Shown here piece by piece: positions 24,324 through 33,526 of a stretch of 64,000 nucleotides of DNA. The stretch is taken from NCBI RefSeq assembly GCF_013363975.1, contig NZ_JABWGN010000007.1, positions 62,001-126,000 of the forward strand. The letters are read 5' to 3'. Within the stretch, counting starts at the first letter, position 1, and the number at the start of each line of letters is the position of its first letter. The position numbers were made by a program, and so were the translations under genes. The stretch is from Nonomuraea montanisoli. GTDB taxonomy: Bacteria > Actinomycetota > Actinomycetes > Streptosporangiales > Streptosporangiaceae. The notes beneath the pieces are model-generated. The model had not been told where the DNA came from. It was given only the letters and a program-made list of their open reading frames with translations, and ran no database searches.

Positions 24324-25415
24324 CTACCGTGTCGGCGTGAAGGACGAGACGACCAGCCAGACGGCGGCGGCTGCGATGACGGCTGCGACGGCGAAATTCT
24401 TCGCCCGTCCAGGGGGCGTCCCGCTCAGTCGTCCGCGGATCAGGCGTCGTACGAGCCGGACGGTCCCGGCCCAGGAGACCGATGTCCCGGGGCTCCAGAC
24501 GGCCGCTGTGACGAGGCCGGCTGCGAGAAGCAGGTTCCACCGCACCGAATCGGCGAGGGACGACGGGTACTCGTCGCCGTACTGACTGATGTACGTCGCG
24601 ATGTCGAGCAGCGGCGAGAGGAGGAGAACCGCCGCGGCCGCGGAGCCGAACGCCCGTCCCCACCGGGTGGGCGCGGCGGCTCTCGCCGTCGCCGCCAGCG
24701 CGACGAGAACGACCGGCAGGCCGATCCTGTCGACGTCACAGGACCACCAAGTGAGGCCGTCCCAGGGCGACTCCGGGGCCTCGTCGATGTAGACGGCGGC
24801 GAAGAACCTGTCGAACGTGACCGGGAGGCGGTGGAACATCGCCGCCCACGCCGCCGCTCCGACGGCGCCCACCCAGAGGGCTGACCCGTGCCGCCTCCGC
24901 GGCAAGGGCGAGCGGGCCGCCAGGAGCAGCGTTCCGGCGGCCACCGGGTAACAGACGATCAGGGGCCAGGGGAGCGCGATCGCACGCGCCTGCCCGGTAC
25001 ACGGGTCGAGACCCGGCAGGAAGAACGCGGTGAAGAGCCCGAACGCCAGTACGGTCCCGACCGCCGCGACAGCGGTGAGCACGGCCCGGCGCGACCCACG
25101 CAGGAGAAGGCCGGCCAGGAGGGCCGGGAGCAGGAGAACGCCCCAGAACAGCAGCTCTCCCGGGGTGTACTCCAACGCGTACGGGCCCTCGGCCAGAGGG
25201 AGGGCGGACAACTCGCCCGGGTCGTAGGAGGTCGGGGCCGTCGCGGAGCAGAACCAGCCGACGCTTTGTCTGGCGGCCCCGGAGGCCGTCAGGATCACCG
25301 GTCCGGAGGCGGCCAGGACCGCGCCGAAGCGCAGCGCCGCTCCGGCGGGGGATCGCGCTCCTGCGGTGGGTTCCTGCGTCACGGCGTCACGGCACCCTCT
25401 CCCGGGAACGATCAA
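24324..25415 (-). CDS. polytopic membrane protein of unknown function
   Basis: A 363-residue protein (or 352 if the GTG at 25382 is used) with seven or more predicted helices, for example FWGVLLLPALLAGLLL, AVLTAVAAVGTVLAFGLFTAFFLPG, WPLIVCYPVAAGTLLLAA and a final VAAVIAAAAVWLVVSSF. An extracytoplasmic loop holds DEAPESPWDGLTWWSCDVDRIG. Two Cys (DPCTGQ and WWSCDVD) could pair outside. No family is recognised. It lies 99 bases upstream of the LCP gene in the same direction and may be co-transcribed with it. Confidence 0.75.
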   Translation of the reverse strand: MIVPGRGCRDAVTQEPTAGARSPAGAALRFGAVLAASGPVILTASGAARQSVGWFCSATAPTSYDPGELSALPLAEGPYALEYTPGELLFWGVLLLPALLAGLLLRGSRRAVLTAVAAVGTVLAFGLFTAFFLPGLDPCTGQARAIALPWPLIVCYPVAAGTLLLAARSPLPRRRHGSALWVGAVGAAAWAAMFHRLPVTFDRFFAAVYIDEAPESPWDGLTWWSCDVDRIGLPVVLVALAATARAAAPTRWGRAFGSAAAAVLLLSPLLDIATYISQYGDEYPSSLADSVRWNLLLAAGLVTAAVWSPGTSVSWAGTVRLVRRLIRGRLSGTPPGRAKNFAVAAVIAAAAVWLVVSSFTPTR

Positions 25416-25531
25416 CGGGAGTCAGGGTAGCGAACGGCCGCCGGCGGGACTGCGGCCCGCCGCCGGGCCAGGTCCCGCCGCCGGGCCAAGTCCCGTCCCG
25501 CCGGGCCCAGTCCCGCCCCGAAGAGCGGCGA

Positions 25532-26050
25532 TCAGGACAAGGTGTCCTTGATCGCGATCTGGCCGTCCTCGATCACGAACTTCTGGTTGTTGTTGTTGGG
25601 GTCGCACTGCCACAGGTACACCTGGATGCCGTTGCCGCGGCCGTTGGTGGCGTCCAGGCACAGGCGGTTGCTGGAGTTGAGGGTGGACTTGAGGATGATC
25701 TGGCCTCCCTGGACGGACCAGAGCTGGTTGGCGTTGCCCAGGCACTGCCACTGGTAGACCCGGGTGCCGTTGGTGCGGCCGTTGGAGGAGTCCACGCACA
25801 TCACCGGGTTCCTGCCGATGGTGTCCGCCACCTTGATCAGGCCGTCCTCGAAGACGAACTTCTGGTTGTTGTTGTAGGTGTCGCACGCCCACTGGTACAT
25901 CAGGACGCCGTTGCCGCGGTTGTTGCTGACGTCGACGCACATCGCCGTCCCGATCGGCGCGGTGGCGTCGGCGGCCACCGCGGGCAGGGGGGTGACCGCG
26001 CCCACGGTGGCGGAGATGGCGGCGGCGGCCAGGAGATGGCGAGCGAGCAT
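25532..26050 (-). CDS. secreted ricin-type beta-trefoil lectin
   Basis: A 172-residue protein with a Sec signal (LLAAAAISATVGAVTPLPAVAA, cut after AVA/ADA) and one three-lobed ricin-B domain. The lobes share the pattern MCVDVSNNRGNGVLMYQWACD, MCVDSSNGRTNGTRVYQWQCL and LCLDATNGRGNGIQVYLWQCD, each followed by NQ-(K/L)-(F/W). The QxW-type motif is NNNQKF in two lobes. There is no attached enzyme domain, so it is a free-standing secreted carbohydrate-binding protein. A GC-rich imperfect repeat (gtcccgccgccgggcc) lies just after the stop at ~25436-25515. Confidence 0.9.
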   Translation of the reverse strand: MLARHLLAAAAISATVGAVTPLPAVAADATAPIGTAMCVDVSNNRGNGVLMYQWACDTYNNNQKFVFEDGLIKVADTIGRNPVMCVDSSNGRTNGTRVYQWQCLGNANQLWSVQGGQIILKSTLNSSNRLCLDATNGRGNGIQVYLWQCDPNNNNQKFVIEDGQIAIKDTLS

Positions 26051-26087
26051 GGTGCCTCCCAGGAGAGTTGATCAAGACTCTGGCACC

Positions 26088-26348
26088 ATGTCACAGCGGA
26101 CAGTCGTTGATCAATTACTGTCCGTGTCCATCGTCGGCGCGCCTCCATGTGATGTCGGCCACAGGCAGCCCTGGTGCGGGGGTCGAAGGGGGAGTCTCGC
26201 GCACGGGTCCGCCCCGGCGGGCGGGTACCGGCCGGCGCTATACGTGCTCTCCGTCCTGGTGGTCGTGGCGGGCATGGTCGTTCTCGTGGAGTTGCGCAAC
26301 CACAGAAGGACGGCCCCCGTACGCCGCCTGCCCGCCACGACCACCTGA
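26088..26348 (+). CDS. possible small single-helix membrane protein
   Basis: An 86-residue open frame in the otherwise empty 318-base gap. Its second half has a clear hydrophobic helix (ALYVLSVLVVVAGMVVLVEL) followed by basic residues (RNHRRTAPVRR), as in a one-pass membrane protein with a cytoplasmic tail. The first half looks random, and no ribosome site is seen before the ATG, so the true start may be further in. It is divergent from the lectin gene and convergent with the CU044_5270-type gene. Could be real or chance. Confidence 0.3.
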   Translation: MSQRTVVDQLLSVSIVGAPPCDVGHRQPWCGGRRGSLAHGSAPAGGYRPALYVLSVLVVVAGMVVLVELRNHRRTAPVRRLPATTT

Positions 26349-26368
26349 CGGTCACCCGAGCCGGCCGG

Positions 26369-27334
26369 TCACGGGACGTCCCCCGGGTGGTCCACGATGC
26401 CGTCGGCCACCTGCGCCACGGAGAAGACGACGTCGCCCGCGGACAGGTTCTTGTACGCGGACGGCGGGTTCGGTGTGCCGAGGTAGATCCGGCGCCCCCC
26501 GAGCAGGGCGAAGGTGTCCGGGTCGATGATGATCTCCCGGCGGATCCCCTCGCCTTCGTCCGTGTAGATCGCCCAGCCTTCTCTGCCCACCAGATCGCGA
26601 ACCCTCTCGACACCGACGTCGTCCAGCTTCGACATGACGGTGTAGAGAGCGGCGCGCAGGCGAGCCGGCGGAGCGCCTTCCTGGAGGATCGTCAGGGCCA
26701 GATGGGACACCGCCCGCGCCTCGGGGAGCGAAGTCGCATCGACCGCGTCCTTCTTCAGGCGTTCCAGCAGAGCGGACGGCTCCAGGGGCAGCGAGCGCAG
26801 GTAGTCGGGGTCGAACCGCAGCCGGGGGTTGACCCCGTCCTTGCGTCTGGTGATCCTGTCGTCGCCTTCGTCCCGCAAGGCGCGTTCCTTGCCGTCACCC
26901 CGGGACCACGCCTCCTCGGTGTACCGCGAGCGGGTCTTTCTTCCGTCGGCCTGGACAACGGCTGGATTGCCGTAGAACTCCCTCTTGGTGTAGATCCACT
27001 GATCCGCTCGCGGGTAGACGTCCGGCTGGCGCGCCGCCGCCGCGGTCGCCCGCTTGGCCACGGTCTCCACGTTCGCCACGGGCATCCACGCCGGGGCGGC
27101 CGTGCCCTTCCCCGGGCCGTCCGTACGGTGGTTCTGCACCACCACGACGCCCGCCACGAGGGCGGCTCCGAGGGCGCCGACGGCGGCCGCGCGCAGCGCC
27201 AGGCGGGGGAACCGGGAGCCCCGTGGCTGGGGAGCCATCGAGGCCAGCACCCGCCGCCGGGCGGCATGAAGATCGCGCTCTTCGGTCTGGCGAACCTGCG
27301 ACCGCAGGTCACGGACCATGTCCAACTCGTTCAT
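26369..27334 (-). CDS. CU044_5270 family protein (membrane partner of the sigma factor)
   Basis: A 321-residue protein. A cytoplasmic segment of ~50 residues begins NELDMVRDLRSQV and is followed by one membrane helix (AAAVGALGAALVAGVVVV) and an outer domain with the family blocks ADQWIYTKRE, EAWSRGDGKERAL, LRSLPLEPSALLERLKKDA and DPDTFALLGGRRIYLG. The family is common in Streptosporangiales, downstream of sigma-70 genes, and its architecture suggests an anti-sigma-like sensor. Its ATG overlaps the sigma stop (TGATG), so the pair is translationally coupled. Confidence 0.88.
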   Translation of the reverse strand: MNELDMVRDLRSQVRQTEERDLHAARRRVLASMAPQPRGSRFPRLALRAAAVGALGAALVAGVVVVQNHRTDGPGKGTAAPAWMPVANVETVAKRATAAAARQPDVYPRADQWIYTKREFYGNPAVVQADGRKTRSRYTEEAWSRGDGKERALRDEGDDRITRRKDGVNPRLRFDPDYLRSLPLEPSALLERLKKDAVDATSLPEARAVSHLALTILQEGAPPARLRAALYTVMSKLDDVGVERVRDLVGREGWAIYTDEGEGIRREIIIDPDTFALLGGRRIYLGTPNPPSAYKNLSAGDVVFSVAQVADGIVDHPGDVP

Positions 27335-27993
27335 CAGACCTCCTCGATCATGTCGGTCGGGTTCTCGCCGCCCAGCGCATGGGCGATCTTGCGGCGGGCG
27401 CGGGACAGCCGGGACCGTACGGTGCCGACAGGAACACCCAGCGCCCGCGCCGTCTCCTCGTAGCTGAGGTCGCCCCAGGCGATCAGCAGCAGGACGTCGC
27501 GCTGGTCCCGGCCCAGCCTGGCCAGGGCGGCCGCGAGGGGTTTCCGGATCGCCGCGGCGGAGACGCGGGCGGCCACCTGTTCGTCGAAGGCCACCGCCAC
27601 GGGGTCCTCGCCGGTTCGCGCCAGCGCCCGGTATCCGCGCACCTCCGCCCTGCGGTGGGAGCCGATGACGTTCGTGGTGATCCCGTACAGCCACGGCAGG
27701 GCGTCGGGACGGTCGAAGGCGTACTTGTGCCGCTTCTCGAACGCCCTGGTGAACGTCTCGACCACCACGTCCTCCGCCTGGTCCGGGCCGAGGCGCCGGA
27801 CGACGTAGCGGTGCAGTACGGCGGCATGCCGGTTGAACAGCTCGGCGAAACGCTCCGGCTCGTGCAGGGACGCCTGGATGATCGCGGAGTCCTCCGCCTG
27901 ACCCGGTCCTGACGTCTCTGTCCGGGGCGGTGCCCCCGTCCGCAACGGTGCCCCTGTCCGTAACGGCGCTCGCCCGTCCGCTGGTGTCGGCAT
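27334..27993 (-). CDS. RNA polymerase sigma factor (ECF type) coupled to a CU044_5270 protein
   Basis: About 219 residues from the ATG at 27991-27993. A short repeat-rich head (LRTGAP twice) is followed by region 2 (FAELFNRHAAVLHRYVVRRLGPDQAEDVVVETFTRAF, then DALPWLYGITTNVIGSHRR) and region 4 (LARLGRDQRDVLLLIAWGDLSYEETARALGVPVGTVRSRLSRAR). It is the first gene of a two-gene operon and is divergent from the AfsR-like regulator. A longer start at 28122 is possible, but the added sequence has no fold. Confidence 0.9.
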   Translation of the reverse strand: MPTPADGRAPLRTGAPLRTGAPPRTETSGPGQAEDSAIIQASLHEPERFAELFNRHAAVLHRYVVRRLGPDQAEDVVVETFTRAFEKRHKYAFDRPDALPWLYGITTNVIGSHRRAEVRGYRALARTGEDPVAVAFDEQVAARVSAAAIRKPLAAALARLGRDQRDVLLLIAWGDLSYEETARALGVPVGTVRSRLSRARRKIAHALGGENPTDMIEEV

Positions 27994-28215
27994 GTCGGCT
28001 ACCGCTTGATCCTCCGTCAGGTCTGCCCCCCGCGTATGGTCGCATCGTGATGGCTGCACGGGTGCCGCCCCAGGGAGCGTCCGGCTCGCGAGGAGCGGCT
28101 CCTCGTGTGGAATGGATGTCACAGCCGTACTTATCCGGACGCGAGAAAGAGGTTCCGATCCGCGGCGCGGCCGTCGTCAGCCTCGCCGTCTGTGACTCGT
28201 CCGTAAGCTGAGGGT

Positions 28216-31200
28216 GTGTCCCCCGGACTGGTCCTGCTCGACGGCGTCCGCTGGCGGGGCGTGCGCGTGGTCGGCGATCGCGCACAGACCCTGCTGGCCG
28301 TGCTCGCCATGCGCGGGCGCGCGGGGGTCAGCGACGAGCGCCTGGTCGAGGAGCTGTGGCCGGACGAGGCGCCGGTCAACCCGACGAAGGCGCTGCAGGT
28401 GGTCGTCTCGCGGACCAGGGCGGCGACCCGCGCCGACGCCGTGGTGCGGATCCCGCGCGGTTACCGGCTGGGGCTGCCCGCCGACCAGGTGGACGCGTTG
28501 CTGCTCGGCGCGCTGGTGGAACAGGCGCGGGCCGCGCTGGCCGAGGACGACACGGCGCTCGCCCGTCGCCGCGCCGAAGAGGCCATGGGGCTCGTGGCCG
28601 GCGGCATGGACGGCGGCATGGGCGGCGGCGCGGGCGGCGGCGCGGGCGGCGGCGGGGACGGCATCACGGGCGCGCTCGCCGAGTTGCGGAGCGTCGCGGC
28701 GGGGTGGGCGGCCGAGGCGCGACGGGTCGCGGCGATCGCGCGGGGCCGGAGCGGCGCCCACGAGCAGGCCCTGCCGCTGCTGGAGGAGGCCGCGGCCGAG
28801 CGGCCGCACGACGAGGAGCTGCTGGCCTGCCTGCTGCGCAGCGAGGCCGCCGTACGGGGCGCCGCCGCCGCTCTGGAGCGCTACGAGCGCTATCGCGCGG
28901 GCCTGGCCACGCGGCTCGGCACGGACCCGGGACCCGAGCTGGCCCGCGTGTACGCCGCGCTCCTCGTCGCGGACCGGCCGGTGCGCGAGGGCATCCTGTA
29001 CGACGGCTCCTCGCTGCTCGGCCGCGACGCCGACATCCGCGCGGTGCACGCCCTGGTGCAGACCAACCGGGTGGTCTCGATCATCGGTCCCGGCGGCCTG
29101 GGCAAGACGCGGCTGGCCCATGTCGTCGGCAGGAACGCCGCGCAGCCGGTCGCCTACTTCGTCGAGCTCGTCGGCGTGTCCTCGCCGGAGGGCGTCGTGG
29201 GGGAGGTGGGCTCGGCGCTCGGGGTGCGGGACTCGGTCAGCGGGCGTCGCGCCCTGACCGCCGAGCAGCGCTCCGACGTACGCGCCCGGATCGCCGAGCG
29301 GCTCGACCAGGCTCCGGCGCTGCTGATCCTGGACAACTGCGAGCACGTGATCGAGGCCGTCGCCGACCTGGTGGCGTTCCTGACCGTGACGACCCGCGAC
29401 CTGCGGGTGCTCCTCACCTCGCGCGCCCCCTTGTCGATCCCCGCCGAACGCGTCTACCTGCTCGGCGCGCTGCCCACGGGCGACGCGGTGGAGCTGTTCC
29501 GGCAGCGCGCCACGGCCGCCCGGCCGGATGTCCGGATCGACGAGGCCGTGGTGGAGGACGTCGTCGCCCGCCTCGACGGGCTGCCGCTCGCGATCGAGCT
29601 GGCCGCGGCCAAGGTGCGGGTGATGTCGGTGGAGGAGATCGCGCGGCGCCTGGCCGACCGGTTCGCTCTGCTGCGCGGCGGCAATCGCACGGCCCCCGAC
29701 CGGCACCAGACGCTGCTCGCGGTCATCGCCTGGTCGTGGAACCTGCTGAACGAGCCGGAACGGCGGGCGTTGCGCTGGTTGTCGCTGTTCGGCGACGGTT
29801 TCACGCTGGCCGCGGCCGAACAGGTCCTCGGCCCGGACGCCCTGCATGTCGTGGACGCACTGGCCGAGCAGTCGATGCTGAGCGTCCGCGAGACGACGTA
29901 CGGCCTGCGCTACCGGATGCTGGAGACCGTCAGGGAGTTCGGGCGGATGCGGCTGCGGGAGGCCGGTGAGGAGGCGCCCGCCCGGGCGGCTCAGCGGGCC
30001 TGGGCCACGGCGTACGCCCTCGACCGCGCCACCGAGCTGTTCAGCCCGGCGCAGCTCGCGGCGGCCGACGCGTTGCGGGCCGAGGAGAGCAATCTCGCCG
30101 ACCTGCTCCGGCAGGCCCTCGGCGAGTCCGACCCCGTCACGGCGATCCAGTTGCTGGCCGGGGTCGGCATGCACTGGTCGATCCGCGGCGACCACTCCCG
30201 GATCCTCGTCCTCCGGGACGCGGTCATCCAGGTGATCGCCGGCTGGACGCCGCCGCCGGCCCTGGTCGAGGTGACCAGGGGCGCCATGCTGGTCACGCTC
30301 ATGAACATGGTGGTCATCACCGACCGCCACCACGATCCGCTGCGCGAACTCCTCCGCGCGCTGCCGGTCAGCGACGCGACGGACCCCCGGGTGGCGGCCA
30401 TGGCCGAGGTGGTGCTCGCCTGCGACGTGGCCGACGGCGCCGAGGTGCGCCGCCGGCTGGCGACGTTGAGCCGGAGCGACGACCCCGCGGTGGCCCTGGC
30501 GGCGACGCAGATGAACGTCCACGTCCTGGAGAACGCGGGAGACGTGACCGGGGCGATCGCGGCCGCCGAGCGGGCCCTGACGCTGATCCGCGACGACGAG
30601 GGGCCGTGGTACGCCGCGATCAATCACGCCGTGCTCGCCCACCTGGTCATGCAGCTCGGCGACCGCCGGCGGGCGGTCGGACACGCGCGGGCGGCCATCC
30701 CGGTGCTGAGCCGGCTCGGCGCCACCGACGACGAGACGCAGCTCCGCTCCCTGCTGCTGATCTCCGCGCTCACCGACGGCGACCTCGACACCGCGGAGGC
30801 GGAGTTCGCCGAGATCTCCCGCGTCAACGACAACGAGGCGGTGCTCGGCGGGGTGGCGATCGTCTCGCTGTGCGCGGCCGAGCTCGCCCTGGCCCGCGGC
30901 GAGAAGGCCGCCGCGCTCGCGCAGTGCCGCCTGGCCGTCCAGCGGGCGCGTGACCTGCGCGTGCCCGGGGTGCCCCGCCCGGAGTCCACGCCGTGGACGA
31001 TCACCGCGGAGTCGGTCGCCCTGACGGCGTACGCGTACCACGCCTCGCCGGAGGACCTCCGGTACGGCGAGGAGCTGTTCCTCACCGTCCGGGGCCACGA
31101 CGTGCTGTCCGTGGAGAACCCCGTTCTCGACTACCCGGTGTGCGGGTCGCTGCTCTTCGGGCTCGGCGCCTGGGGGTTGCTGCGGGGGGCCATGGCCCCC

Positions 31201-31557
31201 CACGACGCGATCAGGCTGCTGGTGCTGGCCGAGCGGTTCGCGTACAACGCCAACATGCCCGGCATGACCTTCGAGCGGATCGAACCGCACGCGGAGCGCG
31301 CCGCGCCCGGGGTGATCGGCGCGGTGCGGGCGGAGTACGGCGATCGACGCGGCCCCGACCTGCTCGCCGAGGCGCGGAGCTTCCTCAAGCAGGTCTCGGG
31401 CCACGACGGGCGGAGGTCACATGTGCCGCTTGTAGCTGCGCACCGACAGCGGCGCGAAGATCGCGATGACGATCAGGCACGCCAGGAGCGTCCAGGCCAC
31501 CTCTCCGCTGACCAGGGCGCTGTTGGCGAGGTCGCGGGCGGCCGTGACCAGGTGTGA
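28216..31557 (+). CDS. AfsR/SARP-like ATPase transcriptional regulator with BTAD and TPR-like domains
   Basis: A 1113-residue regulator. Residues 1-85 are an OmpR-like DNA-binding domain (RAQTLLAVLAMRGRAGVSDERLVEELWPDEAP ... RIPRGYRLGLP) and 90-255 a BTAD domain interrupted by a Gly-rich stretch (~135-150). An NB-ARC/STAND ATPase follows, with Walker A GPGGLGKTRLAH (~291) and Walker B ALLILDNCEHV (~368); the C-terminal half is TPR-like helices. Such proteins switch on secondary-metabolite or transport genes. The GTG start has TAAGCT ending six bases upstream, which suggests a leaderless mRNA. The 3' end overlaps the convergent ABC permease by 141 bases; the last ~45 residues are Arg/Gln-rich and may be a run-on. 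Confidence 0.9.
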   Translation: MSPGLVLLDGVRWRGVRVVGDRAQTLLAVLAMRGRAGVSDERLVEELWPDEAPVNPTKALQVVVSRTRAATRADAVVRIPRGYRLGLPADQVDALLLGALVEQARAALAEDDTALARRRAEEAMGLVAGGMDGGMGGGAGGGAGGGGDGITGALAELRSVAAGWAAEARRVAAIARGRSGAHEQALPLLEEAAAERPHDEELLACLLRSEAAVRGAAAALERYERYRAGLATRLGTDPGPELARVYAALLVADRPVREGILYDGSSLLGRDADIRAVHALVQTNRVVSIIGPGGLGKTRLAHVVGRNAAQPVAYFVELVGVSSPEGVVGEVGSALGVRDSVSGRRALTAEQRSDVRARIAERLDQAPALLILDNCEHVIEAVADLVAFLTVTTRDLRVLLTSRAPLSIPAERVYLLGALPTGDAVELFRQRATAARPDVRIDEAVVEDVVARLDGLPLAIELAAAKVRVMSVEEIARRLADRFALLRGGNRTAPDRHQTLLAVIAWSWNLLNEPERRALRWLSLFGDGFTLAAAEQVLGPDALHVVDALAEQSMLSVRETTYGLRYRMLETVREFGRMRLREAGEEAPARAAQRAWATAYALDRATELFSPAQLAAADALRAEESNLADLLRQALGESDPVTAIQLLAGVGMHWSIRGDHSRILVLRDAVIQVIAGWTPPPALVEVTRGAMLVTLMNMVVITDRHHDPLRELLRALPVSDATDPRVAAMAEVVLACDVADGAEVRRRLATLSRSDDPAVALAATQMNVHVLENAGDVTGAIAAAERALTLIRDDEGPWYAAINHAVLAHLVMQLGDRRRAVGHARAAIPVLSRLGATDDETQLRSLLLISALTDGDLDTAEAEFAEISRVNDNEAVLGGVAIVSLCAAELALARGEKAAALAQCRLAVQRARDLRVPGVPRPESTPWTITAESVALTAYAYHASPEDLRYGEELFLTVRGHDVLSVENPVLDYPVCGSLLFGLGAWGLLRGAMAPHDAIRLLVLAERFAYNANMPGMTFERIEPHAERAAPGVIGAVRAEYGDRRGPDLLAEARSFLKQVSGHDGRRSHVPLVAAHRQRREDRDDDQARQERPGHLSADQGAVGEVAGGRDQV

Positions 31558-32253
31558 GACCGGGTTGATCCGGACGAACGCGGCCAGCCAGCCGGGCATG
31601 GTCTCGACCCGGACGAACGCGTTCGACAGGAACGTCAGCGGGAACAAGATCATCATGGAGATGCCCTGCACCGCCTGGGCGCTGCGGGCGATCGTGCCGA
31701 CCCAGGTGAAGGCCCAGGCCAGCGACCAACCCGTGAAGATCGCCAGCAGGATCGCGCCGAGCACGCCGCCCACCCCGCCGCCCGGGCGGTAGCCCATCAC
31801 CAGGCCCATGCCGAAGGTCAGCGTGGCCGCGATCGCGTAACGCAGCAGGTCGGCCACCATGGGCCCGGCGAGCGGCGCGATCCGGGCGATCGGCAGCGAC
31901 TTGAACCGGTCGAAGACGCCCTTCTCCATGTCCTCGCGCAACTGCGTGCCCGTGGCCATGCACGTCGTCAGCACGGTCTGGGCGAGGATGCCGGGGATCA
32001 TCAGGGGAAGGTAGCTCTCCACGTCGCCCGCGATCGCGCCGCCGAAGACGAAGGCGAACATCGCGGTGAACAGGATGGGTTGCAGCGCCACGTCGAAGAA
32101 CTGCTCCGGGTTGCGGCGCATCTTCTTCAGCGCCCGCCACGCCATCGTCAGGGTCTGGCCGAGCGTCTCCCCCATGGAGACGCGCCGCCGGGCGGCCGCC
32201 ACGCGTTCGGCGGTCCGGACCGCCTCGCGGGCGGGTGCGACCACGGTGCTCAT
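31417..32253 (-). CDS. ABC-2 type permease of a DrrAB-like exporter
   Basis: A 278-residue ABC-2 permease with six helices. The family blocks are TMAWRALKKMRRNPEQFFDVALQPILFTAMFAFVFGG, GTQLREDMEKGVFDRFKSLPIAR and the late FPLTFLSNAFVRVETMPGW...NPVSHLV. These match the daunorubicin-resistance DrrB type. The ATG overlaps the ATPase stop by ATGA, which fixes it. With the ATPase it forms an exporter for a drug-like or lipid-like substrate; the substrate cannot be seen. Confidence 0.92.
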   Translation of the reverse strand: MSTVVAPAREAVRTAERVAAARRRVSMGETLGQTLTMAWRALKKMRRNPEQFFDVALQPILFTAMFAFVFGGAIAGDVESYLPLMIPGILAQTVLTTCMATGTQLREDMEKGVFDRFKSLPIARIAPLAGPMVADLLRYAIAATLTFGMGLVMGYRPGGGVGGVLGAILLAIFTGWSLAWAFTWVGTIARSAQAVQGISMMILFPLTFLSNAFVRVETMPGWLAAFVRINPVSHLVTAARDLANSALVSGEVAWTLLACLIVIAIFAPLSVRSYKRHM

Positions 32254-33281
32254 CGGTTCTCCTCCCGACCGGTCTCGCCGGTCTCGTCCTCGCCCGTCCC
32301 GTGGCCGGTCAGGGCGAGGAACACCTCGTCCAGGCTGGGCTTGGCCACGCTCACCGAGGAGATCGACACCCCGGCGGTGCGCAGCGCGATCAGTACGTCC
32401 GCGGCCAGGTCGGCCTGGTCGAGGGCGACGTTGAGGCGCCCCTGCTCCGGGCTGAGGACCGGGTCGGAGCCGAGGACGCGCCGCACGACCTCCACGGCGG
32501 CGGGCACCTCGCCCGGCTCGGCGAGCAGCAACTGGAGGGTGGAGTTGCCGACCGCGGTCTTCAGCTCGTCGGGGGTGCCCTCGGCGACCTTGCGGCCGTG
32601 GTCGATGACGGCGACGCGGTCGGCGAGCTGGTCGGCCTCGTCCAGGTACTGCGTGGTCAGCAGCACCGTGCAGCCGTCGGCGACCAGGCCGCGGATGGTG
32701 TCCCACATCTGGCCGCGGGTGCGCGGGTCGAGGCCGGTGGTCGGCTCGTCGAGGAAGATCAGCGGCGGCCTGGTGATCAGGCTGGCCGCCAGGTCGAGGC
32801 GCCGGCGCATGCCGCCGGAGAACTGCGCGATCGGCTTGTCGGCGGCCTTCTCCAGGCCGAACTGGCCCAGCAGCTCGCCGGCGATGCGCCGGGCGCGCGG
32901 CGCGGCTATGCCCTGCAGGCGGCTGAAGAGCCAGAGGTTCTCGCGGGCCGTCAGGTTCTCGTCGACGGACGCGTACTGTCCGGTGACGCCGACAAGCTGG
33001 CGGATCACGTGCGGGTTGGCGGCCACGTCGACCCCGAAGATCTCGGCGCGGCCGGCGTCGATCGTCAACAGGGTGGCCAGCATCCGCAGCGTGGTGGTCT
33101 TGCCGGCGCCGTTCGGGCCGAGGACGCCGAAGATCTCGCCGGGGTGTACGTCCAGGTCGATCCCGTCGACGGCGCGGTGCTCGCCGAACGTCTTCACCAG
33201 CCCTTCCGTACGTACGGCCAGATCGGCGCCCGCGTAGGGGGCGGGGCCGCCCCCGGTGCGTCCGAGTTCTGTGATGCTCAT
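32250..33281 (-). CDS. ABC transporter ATP-binding protein, DrrA-like
   Basis: A 343-residue ATPase: Walker A GPNGAGKTTTLRML (~60), Q-loop VTGQYASVDENLT, signature FSGGMRRRLDLAAS, Walker B LIFLDEPTTGLD, and the switch His replaced as in many DrrA proteins (TTQYLDEADQLADR). The C-terminal domain ends SVAKPSLDEVFLALTGH, the DrrA C-terminal motif. The start is at MSITELGR. It is coupled to the permease. The gene faces away from the DHA2-type pump across a 245-base gap. Confidence 0.95.
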   Translation of the reverse strand: MSITELGRTGGGPAPYAGADLAVRTEGLVKTFGEHRAVDGIDLDVHPGEIFGVLGPNGAGKTTTLRMLATLLTIDAGRAEIFGVDVAANPHVIRQLVGVTGQYASVDENLTARENLWLFSRLQGIAAPRARRIAGELLGQFGLEKAADKPIAQFSGGMRRRLDLAASLITRPPLIFLDEPTTGLDPRTRGQMWDTIRGLVADGCTVLLTTQYLDEADQLADRVAVIDHGRKVAEGTPDELKTAVGNSTLQLLLAEPGEVPAAVEVVRRVLGSDPVLSPEQGRLNVALDQADLAADVLIALRTAGVSISSVSVAKPSLDEVFLALTGHGTGEDETGETGREENR

Positions 33282-33526
33282 GGCCCCACTCTCGGCGGCG
33301 CCGGTTTCACGGCGCCCTCGACCGGGTTTCACCGGTTGCGGGGCGCCGCGCGGAGGGTGGTGATCTTGGGGCCGCTGTCCGCCGGGGGAAAACCGGGTGA
33401 CATTTCGCATCACTTCCCGGAATGCTGGGCAAGGGGCGATGAGTTTTGTCGGTGGTGCCGGTCAGACTGTGCATGACCGCGACTTCCTATGAGGCCCAGG
33501 GCTGCGACGCCAGCCATGACCATGTC

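Noticed and set aside
28177..31404. A 1075-codon open frame antisense to the AfsR-like gene
   Set aside because: It mirrors third-position GC bias of the real gene. Its translation is low-complexity and shows no motif.
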